Below, in pieces: positions 28,217-37,729 of a stretch of 64,000 nucleotides of DNA (position 1 is the first letter of the stretch; every line of letters begins with the position of its first letter). A model generated the notes under the pieces. The model made no database searches. It was not told the origin of the DNA and saw nothing but the letters and a program-made list of their open reading frames with translations. This DNA comes from an uncultured Paracoccaceae bacterium (lineage in GTDB: Bacteria; Pseudomonadota; Alphaproteobacteria; Rhodobacterales; Rhodobacteraceae). The translations under genes were made by a program, and so were the position numbers. The stretch covers positions 186,001 to 250,000 of the forward strand of contig CATOSB010000001.1 of the NCBI GenBank assembly GCA_951812305.1. Reading direction: 5' to 3'.

Positions 28217-29385
28217 TACCAACGGCTTGATCAATTGACCGTTGCCCATTCTCTGGTCGTTATTGAGGTTATGCGCTGCGGGTCATTTTCGAAGAAGTTC
28301 CAGGCGTCTGCGCATTTGTCGAGGATCTGCTCGTAGGTATCGAACACGGTGATGGCCAGCTTGTTGGAGCGCAGATAGGCCCAGACATTTTCCATCGGGT
28401 TGAGTTCGGGCGCATAGGGGGGCAGCTTCAGGAGCGTTATGTTGTCTGGCACCAAGAGCCCCTTGGCTCCGTGCCACCCCGCGCCATCTGTGACCAGGAG
28501 CGCATGAGAACCGGGTGCGATTGTTTTTGAGACCTCGTCGAGATGCAGGCCCATCGCCTCTGTGTTAACATAAGGCAGGATCAGCCCAGCTGCGGCACCA
28601 CGTGCCGGACAGGCAGCGCCAAATACGTAGCTCCATTTGTAGCGGGTATCCCGGGGCGCACGTGGGCGGGTTCCCCGCTTCGCCCAGACACGGGTGAGTG
28701 TTCCCTGCTGGCCCACCCGTGCTTCGTCCTGGAACCATATTTCCAGTGGCTTTCCTTTCGCCCGTTCAGTCAAAATGTCGGCTACGATGCTGGCAAAGTT
28801 TTTTTTAAATGCAGTCTGTGCCACTGGGTCGGCGTTGGGATGTTCGGGGCGGACCGACAGCCTGCGAAAGCCCAGTTGAACCAAATAACTACCTACTGTG
28901 CGTTCGTGGAGCTTGATCTCGAACTCCGCCTCAATGCGCCGGGCAAGATCGGCGCGACGCCAGCGAACCACACCATCGCGGGCCGGATCAGGGCCAGCCT
29001 CCACCCAGACCGCAAGCTGCGCTATCTGCTCCGGCGACAATCGAGGTTTCGCGCCGCCACCCCCACGATCTGACAGCCCGTCAGGACCTTCGACATTGTA
29101 TCGATGGACCCAGTCTCGAAGGGTTTGGCGATCCATCCCGCAACTCTGGGCAGCAACCTTGCGCGACGACCCTTCAAGCACCAGAGCAATCGCCAAAAGC
29201 CGACGTGCTACTTTGCCGTTCGACGCGCGACCGGCTAAAGCGCGCAACTCGTGCACCGTGAAATCATCGCGCAAAACCGGAACCGCGGCACCCATATCTC
29301 CCTCCCTCTCTGGACAGAAACAGTGAGTCACATACCGAACAATTTGGGAATCCAAAAAGCGAGTCAAATCATCCCGCCGTTGGTA
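28217..29385 (-). mobile_element. IS630-family element A
   Basis: Ends TACCAACGGC-TTGAT and (reverse) TACCAACGGCGGGATG, consistent with IS630 insertion at TA. It contains one intact transposase gene on the minus strand. It separates the portal tail from a DUF2513 gene. Confidence 0.85.
28231..29295 (-). CDS. IS630 family transposase (element A)
   Basis: 354 residues from ATG 29295; the frame is open to 29367 but only through the IS end. The N-terminal helix-turn-helix is GMDRQTLRDWVHRYNVEG. DDE motifs are LEIWFQDEARVGQQG, LLVTDGAGWHGAKGL and LPPYAPELNPMENVWAYLR. The A8 tract in AFKKNFASI keeps one frame, unlike the A7 tract of the related elements at 58826 and 60753. Confidence 0.93.
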   Translation of the reverse strand: MGAAVPVLRDDFTVHELRALAGRASNGKVARRLLAIALVLEGSSRKVAAQSCGMDRQTLRDWVHRYNVEGPDGLSDRGGGGAKPRLSPEQIAQLAVWVEAGPDPARDGVVRWRRADLARRIEAEFEIKLHERTVGSYLVQLGFRRLSVRPEHPNADPVAQTAFKKNFASIVADILTERAKGKPLEIWFQDEARVGQQGTLTRVWAKRGTRPRAPRDTRYKWSYVFGAACPARGAAAGLILPYVNTEAMGLHLDEVSKTIAPGSHALLVTDGAGWHGAKGLLVPDNITLLKLPPYAPELNPMENVWAYLRSNKLAITVFDTYEQILDKCADAWNFFENDPQRITSITTREWATVN

Positions 29386-29708
29386 TCACACATGGTCATG
29401 CTGCCGATCTCCGCGGGGCTGAGCGCGGTGGTGAGTCTGGTCCAGACATCCCCGGATTCCAGATGCGCCGGAAAGGCGTGACCGGCGGTACCCAGATCGG
29501 TTGCTGCAATGATATCGGGACGGGCCGTCATCCTGATTTTCATACCGTCAATGTAACCGTCATCGTAAAGCCGCCCGGCATGGCGCGCGACCAAAAGGGG
29601 ATCATGGCCCGGCATTTCGACCGCACGTTCCAGGCAGTCTTCGCGGTCCCTGATGGAGGCAAGGATTGCGCGGGTCAAATGGATGTCATTTCGCATGCGG
29701 TCATTCAT
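29386..29708 (-). pseudogene. DUF2513 family protein, 3' end cut by IS630
   Basis: About 107 residues from ATG 29708 (ATG 29696 also possible); GGAG lies upstream of the first. It matches the DUF2513 pattern: MRNDIHLTRAILASIRDRED, then ARHAGRLYDDGYIDGMKI and AGHAFPAHLESGDVWTRL. Such small proteins occur in prophages and near phage defence genes; the function is unknown. The last codons run into the IS630 end, so the native C-terminus is missing or altered. It diverges from the NlpC/P60 gene. Confidence 0.65.
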
Positions 29709-29796
29709 CGTGGATGGCGTCTCCAATCAAGGTTGCGGGCTGCTCTCCTCAACTATTGCCCTCAGCCCACCAAAGTAGCCGAGGCCCTCGAGACGG

Positions 29797-30207
29797 ATGA
29801 CGCGTAAGGATCGAACGCACGCCCATTGGGCCACGGCATGGGTCGGCGCCGAGGCTGAAGACTGCGCCGATCTGGTCGCTCGGGTGCGCCGCGCCGTGTT
29901 CGGGCACACCCTCGACCTGCCGCCCAGCCCCGGCAGCCTGCGTGCGCGGGACGGGGCCATCGCGGCGCTCGGCGGCGACTTTGCCCGACCGCTCGGCACA
30001 GGCGAGGCACCACAGGAGGGCGATGCGGTGCTGATGCGCGCCGCCGCGCGCACCCGCGCCCTTGGTCACCATATCGGGCTCTGGACCGGCAGTCCCGGCA
30101 CCCCGCATATCCTGCATCACATGAGAGGCCTCGGCACCTGCCTGCATCCGCTGGCGCGGCTCGAAGACCGTGGGCTCGTCCTCGCAGGCATTTACCGATG
30201 GATGTGA
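29797..30207 (+). CDS. NlpC/P60-like phage tail peptidase
   Basis: 136 residues. The likely catalytic Cys lies in AEAEDCADLVARVRRAVFG and the His in ALGHHIGLWTGSPG, the spacing of NlpC/P60 endopeptidases used in phage tail tips. It overlaps the tail protein J gene by ten bases, which fits the order peptidase then J in lambda- and Mu-like tail modules and in gene transfer agents. The start is ATG 29797. Identification rests on fold pattern and context. Confidence 0.65.
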   Translation: MTRKDRTHAHWATAWVGAEAEDCADLVARVRRAVFGHTLDLPPSPGSLRARDGAIAALGGDFARPLGTGEAPQEGDAVLMRAAARTRALGHHIGLWTGSPGTPHILHHMRGLGTCLHPLARLEDRGLVLAGIYRWM

Positions 30208-32207
30208 TCCCGGACGCAACCCTGCACCGCCGTCGCACAGCCCTTGCAGACCCCCTGCTTCCCCCCTGCACCGCCGGGATCTGGCCGCACCCGCTGACGG
30301 CAGAGGGACGGATCACCATCATGCTGCCGCCCGGCGCGAGCCTCGACAGCCTCGCCGCCGCCGCGCTCCCCGGCCTCGGTCCCGGTCTCATCCTTGTCAG
30401 CGTCGATGGCCAGGCCGTGCCACCGTCCGCCCGCGCCCGCACCCGGCTCCGCGCCGGCCAGCATGTGGTGCTGCGCCCCGCGCTCGCTGGCGGGGGCGAC
30501 AGCAATCCGCTCCAGATCATCGGCACCATCGCGCTCCTCGCCCTCGGGGCCTGGCTGCCCGGTGCGCAATTCCTGGCGGGCCTCACCCCGTTCCAGGCCT
30601 CGCTCGCCTCCGCCGGCATACTGGTCGCCGGCGGTCTCGTCCTCAACGCCCTCGTCCCGCCCCCCGGTCCCACCGGTGCCGCCGCCGGGCCGGAGCCCGT
30701 CTATTCGCTCACCGGTGGCGCCAACCGGGCACGGCCCTATGCGCCCGTCCCGCTCATCCTCGGTGCGCACCGCATCTTCCCCGATCTTGCCGCAGTACCG
30801 TGGGGCCGCTTTGACAACGACAGCAAACAGGAGCTCATCCAGACCTTCGGTCTCGGAGCAGGGGCTCCGGAGATATCCAATATCCGCATCGGCGACACCC
30901 CGCTGGACGAATTCGAAGGCGTGTCGCGCCACATCCTGCGCGGCCGCGCAGGACCCGAACGCGCCGACATCCACACCGCAGTCGGCCCCGCCCTCGACAA
31001 CACCGACTGGCAGACCCGGCGGACGGCGGAGAAGAGCACCCATGTCGCCATCGATCTCGCTGCCCGCCAAACCGCCTATAACGACAGGGGCGAGGGATCG
31101 GGCCGCACCGTGACCCTGGAAATCGAGGCGCGCCCGGCCGATACCGATACCCCATGGGCCAGCCTCGGACCCGGCACCCTCAGCCTGACCGGCGATGATC
31201 GCGCCAGTCTGGCCCGGCGCTCGACCGTCATCCCCCTGCCGTCCCCCGGCACGTGGGACATCCGCATCCGCGCTTCGGGCCAGTTCTCCGGCTCCCTCGA
31301 CCGGCTCTCCTGCATGGCGCGCCAGCCCGTACCCGTCCCCGGCCGCAGCGGTCGCTGGCAGACAGGGCCCACATCCAACCCGGCCTGGATCTTCCTGTGG
31401 CTTGCAAAAGGCCTCCGTGTGGACGGACGCCTGGTCGCGGGTGCCGGACTTCCACGGGCCCGCATCGACCTCGACGCGATCCGCGCCTGGGCCGCCTTCT
31501 GCAGACTCCACGAACTGCGCTGCGATGCCGTCATCTCCAGCGCCATGGAGGCCCGCGATCTGCTGACCATGATCGCCCGCTGCGGCCGCGCCAGCCCGAC
31601 ATGGGCCAGTGGCAGGCTCGGCGTCATATACGACGATCCCGACACCCCCGTCTCCGCCATCGTCACACCCGGAAACATCATCCCCGGCAGCCTGCGTATC
31701 GCCTGGGCCAGCGGCGCCGCGGCGGAGGAAATCGCGCTCCGCTATATCGACAAGGATCGCGACTGGACATGGCAGACCGTCCGCCGCCTCATGCCCGGCC
31801 TCACCGGACCCCCCGCCACAACCGTAACCGTGACATTCCCCGGCATCATTCATACCGCCCGCGCCGAAGAAGAATGCGCTCTGCAGGCCGCACGCCAGAT
31901 ATATCACCGCCGCCGCATCTCATGGGAGATGGGACCCGAAGGCCTCGCCATCGCCCGCGGCGACGTCGTCGCCCTCACCCACGGTCTGCTCGACGGCGGC
32001 ACCGCCGGGCGCGCCGCAGCAAGCCCGCGCCGCACTGTGTTGAACCTCGACCGCGCGGTCGGGATCGAAGACGGAGACCGCATCCTGATCCGCACCCCGA
32101 AAGGAACAATCCATGACTGCGCCGTCGACCGGCACCCCGATGACACGGCAACCGGCCCCGTCGACCGCATCCGGCTCACACCGCCGCTTCCTGAAGGGCA
32201 AACTTGA
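30198..32207 (+). pseudogene. Phage tail protein J (TipJ/host specificity), C-terminally truncated
   Basis: 669 residues of a tail-tip protein. An N-terminal HPLTAEGRITIMLPPGASLD region is followed by a hydrophobic stretch (IIGTIALLALGAWLPGAQFL) and then J-like beta domains (PYAPVPLILGAHRIFPDLAA; GFGAGAPEIS-like GLGAGAPEISNIRIGDTPL; TSNPAWIFLWLAKGLRVDGR). Relatives are usually over 1,000 residues. Here the sequence stops at LTPPLPEGQT because the AAA+ ATPase gene tail of a transposon begins near 32182, the last codons being transposon DNA. The phage is therefore defective. Confidence 0.78.
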
Positions 32208-32462
32208 CACTGATCGTACCACCGAACCCGGCGTCATCATGCGCCAGGCAGGTCTTCCGATCTGATGAAAGGCGGACAGGGTTCATCAACAAAAAACTCC
32301 AGGAAGATCACGCGGATGCGGATGTTCGTCCAGACCAACCAGCAAACGAGCGTTTCCAAGACAGCCGATAGTCGCAACTAATCCCGGCTCGTTCGCAGAT
32401 AATCCCGGCAGAAATTACACGATGTTTGCAGGTCGAAACCCGGATGTTTGCAAGCGCCTACA
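32182..32462 (+). mobile_element. Right end of the Mu/Tn402-like transposon with ATPase gene tail
   Basis: Codons 32183-32265 encode the end of an AAA+ transposition ATPase (FLKGKLDTDRTTEPGVIMRQ, then AGLPI-stop). They are followed by the repeat-rich terminus that closes with GCAAGCGCCTACA. The same tail is at 49930 on the other strand, where the protein reads GDIM instead of GVIM. Confidence 0.75.
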
Positions 32463-32652
32463 GATAGGGGTCGGGCGCAAAAAAGCCCGTGGATTCGAAT
32501 TGGACCTGATCAGCGAACGAACCATACCGGCCCGCGGCGTGTGAATAGCCGCAAACATGAGGCCTGACACACGACCGCATTCAATCTTGTTCCATTCAGT
32601 TCAGAAAAGCCTTGCAAAACCGGGGGTACCCACACACGACCCCAACAGCAAG

Positions 32653-32825
32653 CAGGGCAATCGATTGAATGGAAAAAATGCTGCAAAAGAGCCATATGAC
32701 GTTCGCGCATCCTGCACTCGGGGCATCAAAAGGCGTATTCAGGGCAATTCCGGGAGGAAACGTGCAACTTTGTAGGGTTGTTACGAGTCGCGTTGAACGC
32801 TTGAGTTGTTCAGTCGATTGCCCTG
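32653..32825. mobile_element. MITE with ISAs1-type ends, copy 1
   Basis: A 173-bp element with inverted ends CAGGGCAATCGATTGAA and (reverse) CAGGGCAATCGACTGAA, flanked on both sides by the direct repeat CAACAGCAAG (32643-32652, 32826-32835). The ends match those of the ISAs1 relics at 24078 and 46108. It encodes nothing, so it is non-autonomous. Confidence 0.88.
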
Positions 32826-32909
32826 CAACAGCAAGCGCCCGGCCTTGACCTGACGCGCGTTTTCCCCGAAAGCCATGGCAACCACACCATCAGACCAGGA
32901 GAGCTGCTT

Positions 32910-33209
32910 ATGCCCAAACCCACACCCGTTCCCGCCGCAACGCTTCACGCCGCCATCGCCGAAGAGCTGGGCTGTTCGCGCGACGAAGCCAAACGTCTCT
33001 CCGGCGGCGTCCAGTCGGCAGTGCAGAAACTGGTGGCGGACGGCCACCCGGTCCGCCTGCCCGGCCTTGCCACCTTCTCGGTGGTGGACGTGCCCGAGCG
33101 GCAGGTTCGCAATCCGGCCACCGGAGAAATGCAGACCGCCGCGCCCACACGGCAGGTGCGGGTCTCCGCCACAGGGCCACTCAAGGCCGCCGTAAAGGGG
33201 AAGACATGA
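32910..33209 (+). CDS. HU/IHF-family DNA-binding protein, copy 1
   Basis: 99 residues, start ATG 32910 after GGAGAG. It has the HU fold pattern: ATLHAAIAEELGCSRDEAKR at the N-terminus, VRLPGLATFSVVDVPERQVR, and the DNA-arm motif RNPATGEMQTAA. The C-terminus is basic (LKAAVKGK). It should bind and bend DNA. Mu-like phages carry such proteins, and the neighbouring phage and Rpn genes fit that origin. The copy at 48986 looks identical at protein level. Confidence 0.85.
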   Translation: MPKPTPVPAATLHAAIAEELGCSRDEAKRLSGGVQSAVQKLVADGHPVRLPGLATFSVVDVPERQVRNPATGEMQTAAPTRQVRVSATGPLKAAVKGKT

Positions 33210-33440
33210 TGTGCGATCAGCGCATGGACACCGCGCCGGAAACGATCGACGCAGACGGGTGACCGTTCCGCTCAGCCCTGCATCCCTGTTCGAACGAAAC
33301 ACCCCGGTCCTGCCACCTGTCACCGCAGGCAATGATGATCGCGGCTGTGGAACCGGTCGGAGCAAACCGCTACATGTGGCCACAACCCCTGCCCGGCGGA
33401 CGCCGCGGCTCAACGCACAAACCATGATCCCGGACGCCAT

Positions 33441-34436
33441 ATGAGCCTGCCCTCCGCGAAACACGATGCGCTCTTTCGACTGCTGATCTCCGATCCCCGG
33501 CGCGCCGAAGCGATCCTGCGCGATCACCTGCCCGCCGGGATCGTCAACCGCCTCGATCCCGATCACCCGCCGGAGCATCTCGAAGGTACCGCCATCGATG
33601 GCGAGGGACAATCCAGCCAGGCCGATGCCATCTTCCGTGTCCGCCTCGCCGGTGGCGGTGACGCCCGGGTCTACATCCTGCTTGAGCACAAGTCCGGTAT
33701 TGATGCCCGCACACCGCTCCAGCTGATGCGCTATATGCTGCGGCTCTGGCAGGCCGATCTCGATGACAGCGCGTCCGGGGACGGCAAACTGACCCCGATC
33801 CTGCCGGTCGTCTTCTATCACGGGCGCGGACCCTGGACCCCGCCGCTCTCGATCCAGGAGATGATCCGCGCGCCGGAGGGGCTTGAGCATCCGGCGCGGG
33901 ACTTCGGACGCTACAGCCTTGTCGATCTCGGGGAAATATCGCCGCACCTGATGTCGCGCAATGCCGACGCGCGCGCAGCACTTCTGGCCATGGCCCGCGC
34001 CTTTGCCGATACGCTCACCGAGGAGGACGAGGACATCCTGGTTGCCGGTATTGCCGATACCGAGTTCGGGCGCTATCTTCTGAGATACGTCATGGGACAG
34101 CTCAACCTGTCGCTCGACCAGTTGACTGCGGCGCTCGCACGTACCGCGCCGGGCATGCAGGAGAAACAGGAAAAGGAGGCGCTCGTGGGCACCATCGCAG
34201 AAACCCTGCTTGCCGAAGGCAAGGCCGTTGGAATCGCCGAGGGCAAGGCCGAGGGCAAGGCCGAGGGCAAGGCCGAAACCCTCGAACGCCAGTTGGCGCG
34301 CCGTTTCGGCCCCCTGCCCCGGGACATCGAAACGCGGATCGCCGCGGCCGAACCCGATCGGGTCGAGGCCTGGCTGGATGCCGTTCTGGACGCGCCCGAC
34401 CTCGCGACCGTCTTCGCACAGGACCGCCCGCACTGA
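33441..34436 (+). CDS. Rpn family recombination-promoting nuclease, copy 1
   Basis: 331 residues of the Rpn (transposase_31, PD-(D/E)XK) family. The N-terminus SAKHDALFRLLISDPRRAEA is typical; the nuclease core is DAIFRVRLAGG with VYILLEHKSGID (ExK), then QLMRYMLRLWQ and TPILPVVFYHGRGPW. The C-terminal helix holds a run of EGKA repeats (three here, two in the copy at 47771), followed by LERQLARRFGPLPRD. Rpn proteins are DNA endonucleases that raise recA-independent recombination. It lies 231 bases after the HU-like gene and is intact. Confidence 0.88.
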   Translation: MSLPSAKHDALFRLLISDPRRAEAILRDHLPAGIVNRLDPDHPPEHLEGTAIDGEGQSSQADAIFRVRLAGGGDARVYILLEHKSGIDARTPLQLMRYMLRLWQADLDDSASGDGKLTPILPVVFYHGRGPWTPPLSIQEMIRAPEGLEHPARDFGRYSLVDLGEISPHLMSRNADARAALLAMARAFADTLTEEDEDILVAGIADTEFGRYLLRYVMGQLNLSLDQLTAALARTAPGMQEKQEKEALVGTIAETLLAEGKAVGIAEGKAEGKAEGKAETLERQLARRFGPLPRDIETRIAAAEPDRVEAWLDAVLDAPDLATVFAQDRPH

Positions 34437-34716
34437 CCGAAAAGCACGTCTTTGAAACGGCTTAGGGTATTTCCCGGAGACCTGGACAGCACCGACGCAC
34501 CATATGAAAAACGCGCGGATAGACCCCTGGTCCCGCAGGTCAAGCTGCCGAAGCGGCTCGATCTGGACGGAGATGCCGGGCGGGCGCTCGACAGCGTGCC
34601 GGGGCCGGGGTCGATTACCGCCGAGTGCCAAATCCTGCGGTTATCCATGTTGCCGGTGTATAGGGCGGTGCGCATTTTGCGCATCATGACGCGGATGGCT
34701 TCGGCCTCAACCAAAA
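34437..34716. other. Region between rpn copy 1 and the Tn3 end
   Basis: The minus strand from 34716 encodes the end of the phage small-terminase-like protein (EAEAIRVMMRKMRTALYTGN), the same piece as at 47500-47590. The rest shows no gene. Confidence 0.5.
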
Positions 34717-34829
34717 TGGCCTAGCTGGCCCGAAGCTGCATATTTGGGCTTTTGAAAGAACGTACAGGGAACGAAAGGCTGATTGACGGCCAGAGCTGAT
34801 GTTGGATGATGCTTGCGTCTGGAGGGGTC

Positions 34830-37718
34830 ATGATAGAGCAAGCATTTGCCTCAACGTGGGGGCTTTCATATTCGGATTTTGAGTTTCTAAACCGGTTTGG
34901 GGCGAAGTCGCGGGTCGCGATTGCATGCCAACTCCTCTTTTTTCGCCAGCATGGCCGGTTTCCTGCCACGCGCGGTGATCTTGACCCTGATGTGATCGTG
35001 TACGTTGCTGACCAGATTGGGGCGACAGACGATCTTTCCTACTCTTTTTCCAGTGACACCGCGCGGCGGCAACGTGCGAGTATTCTGGATTTTCTCGGGT
35101 TTCGCCGGGCTTCTGATCGTGATCGGGCCAGACTCCAGGCATGGATGATTGAACAGCTCGGTGGGCGTGACCTGAACTTGGCGGATTGGGTTGAGCGGGG
35201 CTATGCACAGGCCCGTCAAATGAACGTGTTTGTTCCTTCAGTGAAGATCATGGAGCGGCTTGCGCGCGCGGCCCGTCGGGATTTCCGCGAGGGGTATTTG
35301 ACGAAGGTGGCATCGCGGTTATCGACCGAGAGGGTTACGCAGTTAGAATGGACGCTGTCTGAGCCCTTGGCGACAACGGGGTTTCAGCGTCTGAAGGATG
35401 ATGTCGGTGCTGCAACGCTAGACAGCGTACTGCTGACGGCGCAAAAGGTGTCCTTTGTCGCGGCGCTCAATCTTCCATTGGATATTCTTGGTGATGTCGA
35501 ACGCGGTTGGGTGATGCGTATTGCATGTCAGGTAGAAGGCGAAACCGCCTCGGAAATGCGTCGCCATGCGCCCGAGAAGCGCTTCGGGCTTCTTGCGGTC
35601 TACCTGATGCATCGCCGCTCTCAGCTGATTGACGGCCTCATTGACCTGCTTTTGGAGGTGGTTCATCGCCTGGGAACACGGTCACGCCGAAAGGTCATTC
35701 AGGGCATCGCGGCAGATATAGGCGCGGTTCATGGCAAGGAGCGTTTGCTTGTCGAGATTGCCATGGCCGCGCTGGATCATCCCGAGGGTCGGATTGAAGA
35801 CGTTATCTTCCCTATCGCTGGGGCGGCTAAACTCCGGGCAGTCATTGACGAACATCGCGCCAAGGGTACCTTGGACACGCGCATCCAACAGACCATGCGC
35901 AACTCATATGCCAGCCACTACCGCCGCATGCTGCCACCGTTGCTCCGGGCTTTGCGATTTCGCTCGAACAATGCAATGTGGCATCCGATATTGACCGCCT
36001 TGGTTCTGATTGTCCGGTTTGCGGAAGCCGGTCGCCGGGTTGTTTCTGAAAATGATATTCCAGCAGGGATCATTCCCGGAAAATGGCGCAGCGCAGTCAT
36101 TGATGAGAATGGTCGGGTCAATGTTGTGTCCTTCGAGCTCTGTGTGCTGACACAGCTTCGCGAACGCATCCGCGCCAAAGAGATATGGATCGAAGGTGCG
36201 GACCGCTACCGCAACCCGGATGATGACCTGCCGGGAGATTTCGACACGCGTCGAGATTCCTACTACGCTGATCTGGGGCTATCGCAGGATGCAAGAGGCT
36301 TTGTCGCGGGCGTGAAAGCCGAGCTGGAGAAGGAACTGCGGCTGTTGAACGCCACCTTGCCTGACAATGATAAGGTGCGCTTGCGGCGGGGTGGGGAGAA
36401 CCGGATTTCCATTACGCCCTTTGCGCCAGCCCCAGAGCCGCCTGGTTTGGCCACGCTGAAAAGCGAGGTTGCCCGGGCGTGGCCGATGACCGGGCTTTTG
36501 GATGTTCTCAAAGAAACAGCACTCGATACTGGGTTTTTGAGCGGCTTTCAGACCTCGGCCAGTCGGGAGGCTCTGCCGCCTGCCGTGCGAGATCAACGCC
36601 TGTTGCTCTGCCTTTACGGCTTGGGAACCAACGCGGGCCTGAAACGCGTGGCCGCTGGTTCACCCGATGTCAGTTATGACGAACTTCTGCACATTCGCAG
36701 ACGGTATATTGACCCGGCTTCCTTAAAGGCGGCTTGCGCGCAGGTTGCCAATGCAACGCTTGCAATTCGCGAACCGGAAATCTGGGGCACGCCGGGCACA
36801 ACATGTGCTGGGGATTCCACCAAGTTCGGGGCCTGGGATCGCAATCTGATGACGGAGTGGCATGCGCGCTATGGCGGGCGCGGCGTCATGATTTATTGGC
36901 ATGTAGAGCGTCAGGCGACCTGCATTTATTCTCAGCTGAAGCGTTGTTCGTCCTCTGAGGTAGCCGCAATGATTGAGGGTGTCTTACGGCATTGCACGGA
37001 CATGGAAATCCAACGGCAGTATGTGGACAGCCACGGCCAAAGCGCAGTTGGCTTTGCTTTCTGCCATCTTCTGGGCTTTGAGCTTGCGCCGCGCCTCAAG
37101 GCAATTGCGCGGCAGAAACTCGCCCTCCCTAGTGCGGGTATGCGAGGGCAACTGCCCAATCTCCTTCCGATCCTGTCGGGCGTGGTCGATTGGGGCGAGA
37201 TCGAACGCCAGTATGACGAGATGGTCAAATACGCAGCGGCCATGCAGCACGGGACGGCTGATCCCGAGGCCATCCTTCGCCGGTTCGCCCGATCCGATGT
37301 GATGCACCCCACCTACAAGGCGCTGGCGGAGCTTGGTCGCGCCATAAAGACGATTTTTCTGTGCCGCTATCTGCGCTCAGAGGCCTTCCGTCGGGAAATT
37401 CATGAGGGATTGAACGTCGTCGAGAACTGGAACAGCGCCAACAGCTTCGTGTTCTTTGGCAAGGGCGGTGAAATTGCCACCAATCGTGTGCGGGATCAGG
37501 AGACCGCTGCTCACGCGTTGCACTTGCTACAATCGTCACTGGTCTACGTGAACACGCGGATGGTGCAGTCCGTCCTGCGCAACCCCGATGTGGCCGCCCG
37601 CTTGTCCCCTGAGGATTATCGCGGCCTGTCCCCGCTCATCTACCTACACATCAACCCTTATGGCCGCTTCGAGGTCGATCTGGATAAGCGGATCGATTTC
37701 GGGCTCTTGGCCGCGTAA
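34830..37718 (+). CDS. tnpA: Tn3 family transposase TnpA
   Basis: 962 residues from ATG 34830, preceded by GGAGGGG at 3 bases. An upstream in-frame ATG at 34806 lacks such a site. The N-terminal DUF4158 region ([40 protein letters not shown]) and the C-terminal DDE domain are complete. The first Asp is in [20 protein letters not shown], the second in [17 protein letters not shown], and the Glu region is [20 protein letters not shown]. It catalyses replicative transposition giving cointegrates. Confidence 0.95.
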   Translation: MIEQAFASTWGLSYSDFEFLNRFGAKSRVAIACQLLFFRQHGRFPATRGDLDPDVIVYVADQIGATDDLSYSFSSDTARRQRASILDFLGFRRASDRDRARLQAWMIEQLGGRDLNLADWVERGYAQARQMNVFVPSVKIMERLARAARRDFREGYLTKVASRLSTERVTQLEWTLSEPLATTGFQRLKDDVGAATLDSVLLTAQKVSFVAALNLPLDILGDVERGWVMRIACQVEGETASEMRRHAPEKRFGLLAVYLMHRRSQLIDGLIDLLLEVVHRLGTRSRRKVIQGIAADIGAVHGKERLLVEIAMAALDHPEGRIEDVIFPIAGAAKLRAVIDEHRAKGTLDTRIQQTMRNSYASHYRRMLPPLLRALRFRSNNAMWHPILTALVLIVRFAEAGRRVVSENDIPAGIIPGKWRSAVIDENGRVNVVSFELCVLTQLRERIRAKEIWIEGADRYRNPDDDLPGDFDTRRDSYYADLGLSQDARGFVAGVKAELEKELRLLNATLPDNDKVRLRRGGENRISITPFAPAPEPPGLATLKSEVARAWPMTGLLDVLKETALDTGFLSGFQTSASREALPPAVRDQRLLLCLYGLGTNAGLKRVAAGSPDVSYDELLHIRRRYIDPASLKAACAQVANATLAIREPEIWGTPGTTCAGDSTKFGAWDRNLMTEWHARYGGRGVMIYWHVERQATCIYSQLKRCSSSEVAAMIEGVLRHCTDMEIQRQYVDSHGQSAVGFAFCHLLGFELAPRLKAIARQKLALPSAGMRGQLPNLLPILSGVVDWGEIERQYDEMVKYAAAMQHGTADPEAILRRFARSDVMHPTYKALAELGRAIKTIFLCRYLRSEAFRREIHEGLNVVENWNSANSFVFFGKGGEIATNRVRDQETAAHALHLLQSSLVYVNTRMVQSVLRNPDVAARLSPEDYRGLSPLIYLHINPYGRFEVDLDKRIDFGLLAA

Positions 37719-37729
37719 TTGGAGTCCGT

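Larger units (their letters stand above)
32182..34716 (+). repeat. Large inverted repeat, arm 1
   Basis: About 2,535 bp repeated in opposite orientation at 47500-50013. It spans the transposon right end, a MITE, an HU-like gene, an Rpn-nuclease gene and the end of a phage small-terminase-like gene. The length difference from arm 2 is 21 bp, explained by a 12-bp unit in the Rpn gene and 9 bp near 34680. Confidence 0.9.

Noticed and set aside
30192..31907. Long minus-strand frame opposite tail protein J
   Set aside because: Composition is that of an antisense shadow (Gly/Ala/Asp runs), while the plus strand matches a phage tail protein.
33211..33444. 77-codon frame between the HU and Rpn genes
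   Set aside because: Low-complexity Arg/Thr/Pro composition, no family match; the same stretch is simply duplicated in the other arm.
32781..34631. Long minus-strand open frame (616 codons) across the HU and Rpn genes, and its mirror at 47576-49414
   Set aside because: It is antisense to two well-supported genes, is arginine/glycine-rich without family sequence, and results from GC-rich codon bias.
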